A stretch of 64,000 nucleotides of DNA. It comes from Mucilaginibacter frigoritolerans (GTDB lineage Bacteria > Bacteroidota > Bacteroidia > Sphingobacteriales > Sphingobacteriaceae). Below, one piece after another: positions 34,961-44,679 of the stretch. How positions within the stretch are numbered: the first letter of the stretch is position 1; every line of letters begins with the position of its first letter. The stretch covers positions 1 to 64,000 of the forward strand of contig NZ_VLLI01000007.1 in the NCBI RefSeq assembly GCF_007830615.1. The letters are read 5' to 3'. The notes beneath the pieces are model-generated. The model ran no database searches. It had not been told where the DNA came from and saw only the letters and a list, made by a program, of their open reading frames with translations. The translations under genes and the position numbers were made by a program.

Positions 34961-35959
34961 ATGTCTCAGGGTTCCAATTTTGTTGATTATGTGAAGATCT
35001 GCTGTCGCTCTGGTCACGGAGGCGCTGGTTCATCTCATTTGCATCGTGATATTTTGACGTCAAAAGGCGGGCCTGATGGTGGAGATGGCGGGCGCGGTGG
35101 TCATGTTATTTTGAAAGGTAATGCCCAGTTATGGACCATGTTACACCTTAAATACCGTAAACATGTAATTGCAGGTGATGGAGATTCTGGAGCAAGTTCT
35201 TTAAGAAGCGGAAAAACCGGAAGGGACGAAATTTTAGAAGTTCCTTTAGGAACTACCGTTAAAAATGCGGAAACAGGAGAAATCCTTTTTGATATAACCC
35301 AGGACGGCGAAACCAAAATCTTAACGCCGGGTGGTCGTGGGGGCTTAGGTAACTGGCATTTTAAAACAGCAACTCAGCAAACACCCCGTTTCGCACAACC
35401 TGGTGAAGAGGGTAAGGAAGAATGGAACGTACTGGAATTAAAAATACTGGCAGATGTTGGATTGGTAGGCTTTCCTAATGCAGGCAAATCAACCTTGCTT
35501 TCGGTAGTGTCTGCAGCCAAGCCCGAAATTGCCGATTATGCATTTACTACCATAGTTCCAAACCTGGGTATAGTAGCTTACCGAGGCAGCAAGTCATTTG
35601 TAATGGCTGATATACCGGGTATAATCGAAGGTGCATCACAAGGTAAAGGGCTAGGATTTAGGTTCTTAAGGCACATTGAACGTAACTCCGTACTGTTATT
35701 TATGGTTCCTGCAGATACTACCCGCACCATAAATGAAGAATACCAGATTTTACTACACGAATTAAAAGAATATAACCCTGAACTGATTCATAAACCACGC
35801 GTATTGGCCGTAACCAAATCAGATATGCTGGATGATGAGCTTCAGGAGGAAATGAAAAAAGAACTTCCAACTGATATTCCTTCCATCTTCATCTCATCGG
35901 TAGCGCAAAAAAATATCGATCAATTGAAAGATTTACTTTGGAAAGAGATTAATCGCTAA
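34961..35959 (+). CDS. obg: Obg/CgtA GTPase
   Basis: This is an essential ribosome-associated GTPase. The protein is 332 residues. The glycine-rich Obg domain is at 1-160 ([30 protein letters not shown]). The G domain follows: G1 GFPNAGKST near 169, G3 [10 protein letters not shown]4 TKSD and G5 ISSVA. It ends within the G domain and lacks the extra C-terminal domain of some homologues. It is downstream of adk. Confidence 0.97.
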   Translation: MSQGSNFVDYVKICCRSGHGGAGSSHLHRDILTSKGGPDGGDGGRGGHVILKGNAQLWTMLHLKYRKHVIAGDGDSGASSLRSGKTGRDEILEVPLGTTVKNAETGEILFDITQDGETKILTPGGRGGLGNWHFKTATQQTPRFAQPGEEGKEEWNVLELKILADVGLVGFPNAGKSTLLSVVSAAKPEIADYAFTTIVPNLGIVAYRGSKSFVMADIPGIIEGASQGKGLGFRFLRHIERNSVLLFMVPADTTRTINEEYQILLHELKEYNPELIHKPRVLAVTKSDMLDDELQEEMKKELPTDIPSIFISSVAQKNIDQLKDLLWKEINR

Positions 35960-35973
35960 TTATCTTTTGTGCA

Positions 35974-36000
35974 GGGCAGTTATTTTACTGCTCCCCTTTT
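35974..36000. terminator. Stem-loop between obg and the polysaccharide cluster
   Basis: GGGCAGT and ACTGC(T)CCC pair across TATTTT with one bulged T, followed by CTTTTC on the plus strand. It overlaps the stop codon of the minus-strand gene at 35980. It is a likely terminator for obg. Confidence 0.5.
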
Positions 36001-37563
36001 CAACTTCGCCTCATATAAAACATAGTTAGGGCTAAGCATGGATATGTTCCAACCTGCATACTGGGGGAATGACTTCATCATCAATTTTTCTTTTGGCCCG
36101 TTATAGCTCTCGGGCAGTACCAGGTATAGCGGCCCGGCAAAACCAGCGTATTTATAATCGTCTATATCAATTTTAAGATTATCGCCAATTGCAGGCATGG
36201 TAATAATACGGTTATGCAAAATCTCAAGGCCGGTATCATTTGATATAAAAACAAACAGGGCGTTGCTGTTCTCTTTATCAAGCTTTAATATGGCATTTAA
36301 AGCTGCCTGATCTACATTAGGCTGGGCAATACCTGTGGAGCCCTTTGCAGCCAGGTTGTTTTGTTCATACCCTTTTATTAGGTAATTAAAGCTGGTATAC
36401 GCTATGCCAACAAAGATTAAACTAAAAACAATACGAAATGCGCCTTTAAATCTGCCTGCCAGATAAACAACACCCGGAATAATCAGCAGCCCAATGATCC
36501 GGAAGTGTCTTGCTTCGTAAGAGATAGACAGCCGGCGCAAATAAACTACGCCAAAAAACAGTAAAGCAATGACATAAAATACACCTATAAATAGCTTGTA
36601 ACTATCGTTCGGTACATATTTAATAACCGCAAAAACAAGCAGCAAACTCAATAAAGCAAGCAGCAACAATACAGCAATACTCGACGCGGGGTTAAACACC
36701 GGCTTACCTGTGTGAAAAATAAGTCCATGCACCAAATCATCAACAGAAAAACCCGAAAGTATAGGCGATGCAAGCGGAAAGCTAAAGGTTTCAGCGGTTA
36801 TTTTTATTCCGTTTGAGCTAGAGGTTGGGCTCTGACCCTTTGATATAAAACCCAAATAAATTACAGCAAATGATATAACAGCTGGTATGGCCAGCCATAA
36901 ACCTTTTTTTACCCACTCAATGGTACCAATTCTAAGCGATGAAAGCCTGATCCATACACAAACCAAACCAGCAGCGTAAATCCATAAAAAGGATGATTTT
37001 AAGAAAAACCCAATCCAGCCTGATAACAATACAAATAGCAATAATTTAAAATCTGTCTTAGTTAATCTGGCGCAGCCGTACAAAAACCAGCCTTCAAAGG
37101 CAAAGAGCAATATCTCGCCCCCATTGTAATATACAAAAGGAACCATAAATGCTTGCTGGGATGCAATAAACAATAGGCTAATGGATGATACAAAGGGTGT
37201 AAATCCTATCTTTTTAAAGAATGCGTAAAAACCGGCAAGGCCAAGCAATTCAGCCAGTGTTACTGTAATGGCGATTGAGCGCCCCATATTAGCACCGGTA
37301 ATCAGCTTAAAAAAATAAGGCACCAGGTATTGCCCCGGCGACCACCATGTTAAATATTCAGTGTAGTTTTGTGAAATATCGCTTTGATCGGGGCTAACAA
37401 AAGTATTAAAGCTACTGCCTAATTTCATACAACGCAATACCTGCAGGCCGTTTGCCGGATCAGGAAAAAGAGCGGGCGGAATAATAAATAAAATGACGCC
37501 CATTACCAATACGGTAATAAAAATGGCTGTAAGGATAACTTTATACGAGCTGTTCTTTAACAT
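35980..37563 (-). CDS. Polytopic membrane protein, possibly a lipid-linked-sugar glycosyltransferase
   Basis: The protein is 527 residues with roughly 10-12 hydrophobic segments and a C-terminal soluble part of about 120 residues. An early periplasmic loop carries DPANGLQVLR and YLTWWSPGQYLVPYF, reminiscent of GT-C transferases (ArnT/PMT-like), where the first loop holds acidic catalytic residues. I do not recognise a named family. It is the last gene of the minus-strand polysaccharide operon, 10 bases after the WcaF-like gene. Confidence 0.6.
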   Translation of the reverse strand: MLKNSSYKVILTAIFITVLVMGVILFIIPPALFPDPANGLQVLRCMKLGSSFNTFVSPDQSDISQNYTEYLTWWSPGQYLVPYFFKLITGANMGRSIAITVTLAELLGLAGFYAFFKKIGFTPFVSSISLLFIASQQAFMVPFVYYNGGEILLFAFEGWFLYGCARLTKTDFKLLLFVLLSGWIGFFLKSSFLWIYAAGLVCVWIRLSSLRIGTIEWVKKGLWLAIPAVISFAVIYLGFISKGQSPTSSSNGIKITAETFSFPLASPILSGFSVDDLVHGLIFHTGKPVFNPASSIAVLLLLALLSLLLVFAVIKYVPNDSYKLFIGVFYVIALLFFGVVYLRRLSISYEARHFRIIGLLIIPGVVYLAGRFKGAFRIVFSLIFVGIAYTSFNYLIKGYEQNNLAAKGSTGIAQPNVDQAALNAILKLDKENSNALFVFISNDTGLEILHNRIITMPAIGDNLKIDIDDYKYAGFAGPLYLVLPESYNGPKEKLMMKSFPQYAGWNISMLSPNYVLYEAKLKRGAVK

Positions 37564-37572
37564 AAGACTTAT

Positions 37573-38124
37573 CTAGGCTATAATACGAGAGCGGATTTTT
37601 ATTGCAGGGTTACCCTGATAAATGGAATAAGCATCCAGGTTTTTATTGGCTACCGACCCAGTGGTAAGCACTGCATGTGATGCTGCCACCACACCTGGGT
37701 TTACTATAGCACAGGCACCAATCCAAACGCCATCTTCCAAAACTATCTCTTTTGTTATCAAATCAAACGATGTTTTTTTATAGTTGTGGTTTCCGGTAAG
37801 CAACAATGCGCCCTGCGAAACACAAACATTGTTGCCTATGGTTACAGGCACCAGGCAATCAACCCATACATTTTCACCTAGCCAGGTATAATCGCCAACA
37901 GTTAAATGCCATGGATATTTAACGTTTACACCGGGTTTTATAATAACTCCTTTACCCACCTTTGCACCAAATAACCTAAGTAAAAATAGCTTAAAACCAT
38001 TTATAGGCAGCAGACTGGTTTTTAAAAACATGGCATTAACATAAAACCACAAAACCCTTTTTACCGGATTTCCTCCCGGATTAAAAGGATAGTTGTTGTA
38101 TGTTGACAGTTTAGTTTGCTGCAT
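37573..38124 (-). CDS. WcaF-like acetyltransferase (hexapeptide repeat)
   Basis: The protein is 183 residues with a left-handed beta-helix of hexapeptide repeats from about 58 to 175 (IIKPGVNVKYPWHL, GENVWVDC, IGNNVCVSQGALL, GVWIGACAIVNPGVVA). The catalytic histidine is in TGNHNYKK. It fits the colanic acid WcaF acetyltransferase group that O-acetylates exopolysaccharide sugars. It overlaps the exosortase-fusion gene by 14 bases. Confidence 0.88.
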   Translation of the reverse strand: MQQTKLSTYNNYPFNPGGNPVKRVLWFYVNAMFLKTSLLPINGFKLFLLRLFGAKVGKGVIIKPGVNVKYPWHLTVGDYTWLGENVWVDCLVPVTIGNNVCVSQGALLLTGNHNYKKTSFDLITKEIVLEDGVWIGACAIVNPGVVAASHAVLTTGSVANKNLDAYSIYQGNPAIKIRSRIIA

Positions 38125-39538
38125 CTGTATCGTTTAATGCATTATCGCTTTTAACCCAAAAATACAAGGTAAGGGCAATAGCAAGATATATAAAAATATT
38201 AAAAAGGGTATGGTGATCAATGATACGAGCATGTTGCTTGTCCCAAAATAGGGCCAGCAAAACAAACCGGGTAATATTTAAGAGTTCAATACCTATAATT
38301 CCGCTAATCAAAAATACAATTTTTGACTTCCATTTTTTAGGGTATGCTATTACAAATGCCGCAAAAAAACTAATAACACCAAGACCCAGACATGAATAAA
38401 CAAGCTTTAAAACCCCATGCCCAACAAGCAATAAATCATATTCGTTGCTGAGTGAGGTAAAACCAAGCCAATTTAATATTTGTGCACTGCTTTTAAGCAA
38501 TCCCAGTCGCAGGGCACTTATATAGTTTAAGTGATTAGCTAACCAGGGAATATAATACCTTCCATAAGGTTCCGTCATGCTAAAAAACAGGATATTGAAA
38601 TAATAAAAAAGCACAAAGAGAACAATAAATGAAAAGACGAATCTTAACGGTCCGCTTTTTTTCTGAACACTATTTAGCGGTGCTTTTTGAGGGGGCGATA
38701 AAATTTCATCAATCTTTATATCCACTATTAAACGGAACCAAAAGGCCTGTAAGAAATGAAATATAATCCCGGTGCGCCCATCCAAAATACCCAGTTGGAA
38801 AAACATCCGGTAAATGAAATAGATCATAGGCCGGGCGTAGCGGGGCATTTTCCACCACAACTGTTTAAGCCATGCCGTACGTTCATCCGGCGAACCCCAA
38901 AAACGGGGCTGCAAAGTTTGTGAACGCAATTGCTGCATCCGTTCTACTTCTTCCTGCGCCACCAAATCGCTGTAACGGTTATGTTTATTGATCCAGAAAC
39001 TGATATTGTTTTCCTTTAGGTTTTCTTCTAAAATATAGCCATCCTTCCATATTTCCGTTTTACCAGGCACAATGAAGCGGTGATCCATATTCTCGTTTAA
39101 ATCTGAATAACCTGCACCATACCTGATCATTTTAAGCAGGTAAAAAGGAGAGTATCCTCCATGCTTTATCCAACTACCTTTAAAAAAGTTTTTCCGGTTA
39201 AAGTAAATACCATCCAAATGCGGGTGATCTTCATCCCTGAAATTCTTTAACCGCTCTTTTAATCCGTCGGTTACTATCTGGTCGGCATCCAGACAAATAA
39301 CCCATGGAGTTTGGATATTAAAGTTTTTTAAGGCAAAATCCCATTGTTTGGGATGATTTTCAAATGCATGCTGCAAAGTAACCGCACCAAACTGTTCGGC
39401 AATTTGCAGGGTATTATCTGTACTGCCGGAATCCAAAATAAAAACAGGTGCATCCAACCCGCTGATGGATTGCAGCAATCGTGGCAGATGAACCTCTTCG
39501 TTATAGGTAATTATAATGAATGAAAACTGGTTATTCAA
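38111..39538 (-). CDS. GT2 glycosyltransferase fused to an exosortase-like membrane domain
   Basis: The protein is 475 residues. Residues 1 to about 250 are a WaaE-type GT2 transferase: FIIITYNEEVHLPRLL, ILDSGSTDNT, and DADQ at 84-87 for the metal-sugar nucleotide. About 295-470 are polytopic and carry the exosortase triad: Cys383 in YSCLGLG, Arg424 in LNITRFVLLAL and His442/443 in DHHTLFNIF. Exosortases cleave C-terminal sorting signals (PEP-CTERM type) and sit in polysaccharide loci. I recall a Bacteroidota type called XrtY with Wzy-like and glycosyltransferase partners, which this neighbourhood matches. No PEP-CTERM-like substrate is visible in the window. The GT assignment is firm; the exosortase function is inferred from motif pattern. 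Confidence 0.8.
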   Translation of the reverse strand: MNNQFSFIIITYNEEVHLPRLLQSISGLDAPVFILDSGSTDNTLQIAEQFGAVTLQHAFENHPKQWDFALKNFNIQTPWVICLDADQIVTDGLKERLKNFRDEDHPHLDGIYFNRKNFFKGSWIKHGGYSPFYLLKMIRYGAGYSDLNENMDHRFIVPGKTEIWKDGYILEENLKENNISFWINKHNRYSDLVAQEEVERMQQLRSQTLQPRFWGSPDERTAWLKQLWWKMPRYARPMIYFIYRMFFQLGILDGRTGIIFHFLQAFWFRLIVDIKIDEILSPPQKAPLNSVQKKSGPLRFVFSFIVLFVLFYYFNILFFSMTEPYGRYYIPWLANHLNYISALRLGLLKSSAQILNWLGFTSLSNEYDLLLVGHGVLKLVYSCLGLGVISFFAAFVIAYPKKWKSKIVFLISGIIGIELLNITRFVLLALFWDKQHARIIDHHTLFNIFIYLAIALTLYFWVKSDNALNDTDAAN

Positions 39539-40155
39539 GATAATCGTGCTTTAATGATCATTGATTTCCAAAAATAAGGTATCCGTCCGCAGCCTGTAAA
39601 GCTTTCAATAGTAAAACCCTTATTGGTTAGTGCTCTGGATAATGTTTTTCTGGACCATAATTTAATATGCCCACCAAGCCAGAAAGGATCCATATGCGTA
39701 TCCCATTTATTAAATAAACTCAGGACCAGGTTTTTTAAGTACCCGTGATAAGGAGTTGATATAATGATCTCTCCTCCGGATTGGATAGCATTTCTGCAAA
39801 ACTCCACGAAGCCTTCCGGGTCATACAGGTGTTCAATAACTTCGGTGGATATAATGGTATCAAACTGAATATTTTGCAAAAGCGCTGGCAATTTATCAGA
39901 CGAAAGATCCTGAACAAAAAACCGGTCGGCATTGGTTTGTTTAGCCAGTGCTATTCCTTTTTCGGAAGCGTCCGTTCCATATGCATTATAACCCAATTCT
40001 ATTAAATAGTTAACCAGGTATCCATTACCGCAGCCTAAATCAATAATAGTTTTGTTTTTTGATTTATCCAGCAAACCTAACAACGGCTTAAGCTGATAAC
40101 CGAAATTATGAGTAGCATTATTATGGTGAAACCCGTAGTCTTTATATTCGGTCAT
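39535..40155 (-). CDS. Class I SAM-dependent methyltransferase
   Basis: The protein is 206 residues with SAM motif I IIDLGCGNGYL (37-47), acidic Asp in YGTDASEKG, and ISTEVIEHLYDPEGF as motif II. The later YHGYLKNLVLSLFNKWDTH and GGHIKLWSRKTL stretches recur, from memory, in methyltransferases of exopolysaccharide clusters. It overlaps the exosortase fusion by 4 bases and the upstream GT4 gene by 14. The acceptor is probably a sugar or lipid intermediate, unproven. Confidence 0.87.
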   Translation of the reverse strand: MTEYKDYGFHHNNATHNFGYQLKPLLGLLDKSKNKTIIDLGCGNGYLVNYLIELGYNAYGTDASEKGIALAKQTNADRFFVQDLSSDKLPALLQNIQFDTIISTEVIEHLYDPEGFVEFCRNAIQSGGEIIISTPYHGYLKNLVLSLFNKWDTHMDPFWLGGHIKLWSRKTLSRALTNKGFTIESFTGCGRIPYFWKSMIIKARLS

Positions 40156-41287
40156 TTTTTATCAGTTGATTATAGAAGGCAACATACCTTTTTACTAAAT
40201 TATTTTCGTTAAAATCTTCATAAATAATACCGGGCGCAATCTCCCTTATTTGTTGCTGTGATGTTTTATCTGCCGCAATGTTATTTATTGCCTTAGTAAT
40301 AGAGTCAGCACTGGTTTTGCAAGTCCAGCCCAGGTTGTTTTTCATTACGTAATCAGCAAGGCCCACCTGTTCGCTTATAAGTACTGGTGTGCCCACACTT
40401 AAACTTTCAATTACAGCATTACCAAAATTCTCATCGTATGATGGCAGTATAAACAGATCATGTTCACCCAGCAAATCGAATTTATTTTCGCTCTGAAAAC
40501 CGATCCAGCTTATTTTATCATCAATGTGCTTATTAGCTACCAATGCTTTTAAGCTTTCCACATAATTTTTATCCCCATCGCCTGCAATAGTAAGGTGATA
40601 AGGAGCCGTTATGTTAACCAACGCATTCAATAACAGATCAAGCCCTTTTTTTTCTTCTATGCGTGAAAAAAAAATCAGTTTTAAACCATCTTCTTGCTTA
40701 ACTTTTAAAGATGGTTTATACGCCCGCAGTTTAACAAAGTTTGGTAATACTGTAATACTTTTAGGATTGATAAGACCGGCAATAGTTGCACTTTCCCTCT
40801 CAGAGGTTACATGCAGATAGCATTTATTGAGCATTGGCTTACCCAATAAAGTATGAATAAGCTGCTTAACCCCAATATTTTTATTATTAAAGGAATAAGA
40901 GCTTAGCGTTCCCCGCGGTGAAACGACTACAGTAACATTGCGTAATAATGCAATAAGGCACGAAAACAGGGATACCAGATTCCACCAGGCATGGATGTGT
41001 ACTACATCAAATTGCGGTGCCTGCTTCCATAAATTTTTTAACAGCGATGGCGAAAAATGGGTATGGTCTTTTGTGATCCTTTTAAAATAAGTGACGGTAA
41101 CGCCATCAATATTAACGGGCACCCCGGAGATAACCGGTAATTCTGTTTTACCATTAGCAGTGGTGGCATAAACTTCTGTGTATATACCAGCTTTAGCCAA
41201 CTGCTCGCTCAGCATGGAGACAGACATGGTTGGGCCGCCATAAATAAAGGCAGGTTTATACGCCGCGCAAATCTGTAAAACTCTCAC
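40142..41287 (-). CDS. GT4 glycosyltransferase
   Basis: The protein is 381 residues with a GT-B fold. The N-terminal domain starts VLQICAAYKPAFIYGGPTMS. The nucleotide-sugar domain contains FFSRIEEKKGLDLLLNAL and the E-x7-E motif ENFGNAVIE in YDENFGNAVIESLSVGTPV. The upstream gene stops within its start (4-base overlap), so translation is coupled. The linked sugar cannot be predicted. Confidence 0.9.
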   Translation of the reverse strand: MRVLQICAAYKPAFIYGGPTMSVSMLSEQLAKAGIYTEVYATTANGKTELPVISGVPVNIDGVTVTYFKRITKDHTHFSPSLLKNLWKQAPQFDVVHIHAWWNLVSLFSCLIALLRNVTVVVSPRGTLSSYSFNNKNIGVKQLIHTLLGKPMLNKCYLHVTSERESATIAGLINPKSITVLPNFVKLRAYKPSLKVKQEDGLKLIFFSRIEEKKGLDLLLNALVNITAPYHLTIAGDGDKNYVESLKALVANKHIDDKISWIGFQSENKFDLLGEHDLFILPSYDENFGNAVIESLSVGTPVLISEQVGLADYVMKNNLGWTCKTSADSITKAINNIAADKTSQQQIREIAPGIIYEDFNENNLVKRYVAFYNQLIKNDRI

Positions 41288-42684
41288 ACTTTTTTTAGTA
41301 TGTGGGTTGAAACTAATATTCTATGGATAACCAGCATGCTGATAAAACTCCAGAATACCGTATTGATTAAAAACTCAAAACTAAGCCCTCGCCACATAAT
41401 CTGGAATAATCCACTGAATATAAGCGTAGTCCCAAGTATGTAACCGCCAAATATTTTTTCGGCATAAACAGAGATTAACTGGGCAACAGCACCATATAAA
41501 AACAAGCAAATAAATATACCCAGAGGCCCTCCTGAAAGATAAGCATCAACAACAAAAGCAGGCTTGGCCGATACCGAAGAGTTCTTTTTTACCACACCTG
41601 CATCATAAACACGCTGCATGATTAAATCTTCAGTATTAGGCTTGGAGGGCCAGAATATCCGCGGTATAATAGCTATACCTGATTGTGCCGCCAACTGCAT
41701 ACCATAATATGGAATTTGGGAAGGTGTAGAAGTGACAAAATCGGTGAACATATCAATTTCACTTAAACGGTAAACCAAAAAGCCCCAGTTCGACTCATCT
41801 TTATTGTCATTCAAAGCTGCATCAAGTGCTATCTGTGATGCATTATCAACATTTTCATCGCCAGTCCAGTTATTTTGCCTGAAACTATTTACATACGATG
41901 GCAGAAAGATAAACAACAGAATCATTATTGGGCCAAACGTTACGGTAACCAGTTTTTTATAATTGGGATATAAAAATATCCCCAAAACCAGAATACTGAT
42001 AATAATGGGCTCTTTAAATCCGGAAGTAAACGCCTGGTAAAAGTTGAAAAGATATAAAGCAAGGCAGATTAATGTATTGCCTATTTTTCTTAACGGAATG
42101 GCAAACGCCAATGCCAGTGTACCTGCAATAAAACTCAACGAACTAAACTGAAAATAAAATTGCGTTAAGCCCGGAACTTTCAGGAAAATAATGGAAACAG
42201 GAAACGATAATAATGCTGTTGTTAATAAAAAGTTAGCCAGCTTATCAGTTTCAATATAGTAATCCTTTTTTTCTGAGTAGTTCATAAAAATTAAAACTCC
42301 GGAAACAAATGAAGCGTGTGCCAGGCAATAATATCGCTGGCATTGAGCAGTAAGATTCAGTTTTTCACTATCAATAAAAACTATGGTATTTAGCCGTTGA
42401 AAATTTTCAAAACCCAAAACACTTAAAAAGTAAAAAATGGAGGTACAACACATATAACCGGCAAAAATTATCTGGACGATAATAACCGGCCGCATTAGCT
42501 GTTCTGAAAACTCCCTGTCATTTGGAAGGGGCTTTACCCAACCTGATAGGGTTAGGTAAAATATAACAAATGATCCCAGCCACGCCGTAAAATAAGATAA
42601 CACAGGGTCACCACTAAATAGTAGTGAAAGCGCCCATGGGATAAAGAGCACCACGTATCTTTCTAAAGCATTACCACTTTTCAT
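41284..42684 (-). CDS. Wzy-like polysaccharide polymerase
   Basis: The protein is 466 residues with about 12 transmembrane segments. A large loop (about 270-360) lies between segments and contains the polar stretch SFRQNNWTGDENVDNASQ, followed by IPRIFWPSKPN, typical of O-antigen/EPS polymerases. Sequence identity within this family is low, so the call rests on topology and place. It would join repeat units on the outer face of the inner membrane. Exosortase-Y loci are recalled to have a dedicated Wzy-like protein. Confidence 0.72.
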   Translation of the reverse strand: MKSGNALERYVVLFIPWALSLLFSGDPVLSYFTAWLGSFVIFYLTLSGWVKPLPNDREFSEQLMRPVIIVQIIFAGYMCCTSIFYFLSVLGFENFQRLNTIVFIDSEKLNLTAQCQRYYCLAHASFVSGVLIFMNYSEKKDYYIETDKLANFLLTTALLSFPVSIIFLKVPGLTQFYFQFSSLSFIAGTLALAFAIPLRKIGNTLICLALYLFNFYQAFTSGFKEPIIISILVLGIFLYPNYKKLVTVTFGPIMILLFIFLPSYVNSFRQNNWTGDENVDNASQIALDAALNDNKDESNWGFLVYRLSEIDMFTDFVTSTPSQIPYYGMQLAAQSGIAIIPRIFWPSKPNTEDLIMQRVYDAGVVKKNSSVSAKPAFVVDAYLSGGPLGIFICLFLYGAVAQLISVYAEKIFGGYILGTTLIFSGLFQIMWRGLSFEFLINTVFWSFISMLVIHRILVSTHILKKV

Positions 42685-43532
42685 TAATTAATTGGGATAC
42701 AAAATAAATTACCCCCCTCAATTTCGGTTATATTGCTTATCAATTCGCAACCTACCGGTGTAATCTGGTAAAACTGATAGCCAAATGATTCAAGGAATGA
42801 ACAACATTCTTCAATGCTGAGGCCCGTTTTTAACCAGTAATGATAATCATACTCAAATATAATACGGGGTCTGTGTTTTTGTAATGTTTGTTTTAAACCC
42901 TTCAATACCTGGAACTCAAATCCTTCCACATCAATTTTGATAAGTGCCAGCGAGGTTAAATCTTGTACTTCCTGAATATTGTCTGCTACTTTTATAAATA
43001 CATGCTGTTTTTCGGTACCTTGATTTTGCCCTGTTAAACTGAATGTACCCTGGTTCCATGAATTGGTATCAATGGTAAAATCAGCTTCACCTTCTTCATC
43101 AGCCAAGGCAAACGGGAAAAGTTTAACGTTAGCGGCTTTATTCAATAACATATTTCTGGTAAACTTCTGCTGCAAATGATTAAGCGGCTCAAAAGCAAAT
43201 ACTTTACCTGTGCTGCCGACGCATTGCGACATCCGGATACTTTGTAAGCCAATATTACCGCCAATATCCAAAGCATTTTCACCATTTTTTAAAGATACCC
43301 TTATCAGCTTGTTAATTTCATCTTCATAAGTTCCGCTGCTGAGTATAGTCCATTCAATATAATTATTGGTGTTGGCATAAATGGCAATATCCTCATTGTT
43401 TAACCATACTATACCGTTATTAATAATGGACTTAAGCTGGTCAGAAGGTTTAAACCAACGCGAAAGGCGCGCTTTTCCGGGCAATGTCCAGTTTCTGGTA
43501 AAATCAAGCTTAATGCGATCCGTCCGCTTCAT
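42684..43532 (-). CDS. FkbM-family methyltransferase
   Basis: The protein is 282 residues. The SAM motif is ALDIGGNIGLQSIRM, the adenosine-binding acid is in VFAFEPLNHLQQKF, and the FkbM signature is LIKIDVEGFEFQVLKGLKQ. FkbM enzymes O-methylate sugars or other hydroxyls. The start overlaps the previous gene by 23 bases and the stop overlaps the Wzy-like start by one base. Confidence 0.88.
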   Translation of the reverse strand: MKRTDRIKLDFTRNWTLPGKARLSRWFKPSDQLKSIINNGIVWLNNEDIAIYANTNNYIEWTILSSGTYEDEINKLIRVSLKNGENALDIGGNIGLQSIRMSQCVGSTGKVFAFEPLNHLQQKFTRNMLLNKAANVKLFPFALADEEGEADFTIDTNSWNQGTFSLTGQNQGTEKQHVFIKVADNIQEVQDLTSLALIKIDVEGFEFQVLKGLKQTLQKHRPRIIFEYDYHYWLKTGLSIEECCSFLESFGYQFYQITPVGCELISNITEIEGGNLFCIPIN

Positions 43533-44679
43533 ATAATAGTTTATTTTCTATCGCTAAGGCGATATTTGTAAAGTTCCAATCTTTAATGATTAATCGCGAC
43601 TGTTCGCCGTATTTTTTTAGCAGATCATTATCTGCTGTTAAGTCTTTTAATTTATCAGCAAGATCCGTTACATTGCTTGCTTTAAAAATTGCCCCATTTA
43701 AATGATCTTTTACCAAATCAACCGCACAGCCTACTTTGTCTGATACCAATACGGCTTTCCCACATGCCATGGCTTCATTTACGGCTAGCCCCCAGGTTTC
43801 TGCCGGCCCTATGGATGGCAGGCAAAACACATCACAAGCTTGGTAAATTACCGGCATTTGTGATTGATTTTGAAAATCTATAAAATGGATATTATTACTT
43901 ACGCTGCCCCGCTGTTTTAATTCGCTTTCCAATTGTCCGTTACCTACAAAGAGTAAATGCACATCAGGTCTGTTTAAACTTAAAAAGGCTTGCAATAGTT
44001 GCATGGGCGCCTTTTTTTCTTCCATCTTTCCGGCAAACAAAACTAAAATATCACTATCCTTTATAGATAGCTTTTGACGTAAAAGTAAGGTTTCTTTGTC
44101 TTTGCCTGAACTGAATCTTTCATTATCAATAGCATGAGGGGCAAAACCCAACTGATTTTCTTTAAAGCCATATTTTTTAAAGTACGCTTTACTGTTTGTC
44201 CCCACATAAAACGCATAATCCACATGATGATATACCCACCTTAAAAAAATGGATTTCAATATTGACCTTGTCCCTTTTTTTTCATCAAGCAATGTTGAAT
44301 CTCCCCTGAACCACACCGGAATTTTTCCTTTAAAATATCGTATCAGCTTTAAATGACTTTGATACCCCCAGCCATAAACCAATAAAGCATCTGGTTGCCA
44401 TTCTTTTACTTCATCAATCAAACCAGGATTAACAATTCCTTTAAAATGATGGGAGCCCGGCTGTACTGAAGTATTTTCAACCCACTTATAATCGTATCCT
44501 TCCAATAACGGAATATCCCATTGTATGGCTTTATTAAAGCCAGGATCGTGCTTGTAGCCTGCCTGCTCTCCCCAGGTATAAAATACTTTTATAGCAATCT
44601 TTCCCCTTTGCTGTAATAGCTTGAAAACAGGTGCATAGTATTGTATAGGATGGGTAGTAATTATTGCCAGTTTCTTCAT
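43510..44679 (-). CDS. GT4 glycosyltransferase
   Basis: The protein is 389 residues. The N-terminus KKLAIITTHPIQYYAPVFKL is typical of a GT-B subgroup. The C-terminal domain has LVLFAGKMEEKKAPMQLLQAF-type sequence and the E-x7-E motif ETWGLAVNE followed by AMACGKAVLVS. ATGA overlap with the acyltransferase gene upstream. Confidence 0.9.
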   Translation of the reverse strand: MKKLAIITTHPIQYYAPVFKLLQQRGKIAIKVFYTWGEQAGYKHDPGFNKAIQWDIPLLEGYDYKWVENTSVQPGSHHFKGIVNPGLIDEVKEWQPDALLVYGWGYQSHLKLIRYFKGKIPVWFRGDSTLLDEKKGTRSILKSIFLRWVYHHVDYAFYVGTNSKAYFKKYGFKENQLGFAPHAIDNERFSSGKDKETLLLRQKLSIKDSDILVLFAGKMEEKKAPMQLLQAFLSLNRPDVHLLFVGNGQLESELKQRGSVSNNIHFIDFQNQSQMPVIYQACDVFCLPSIGPAETWGLAVNEAMACGKAVLVSDKVGCAVDLVKDHLNGAIFKASNVTDLADKLKDLTADNDLLKKYGEQSRLIIKDWNFTNIALAIENKLLYEADGSH

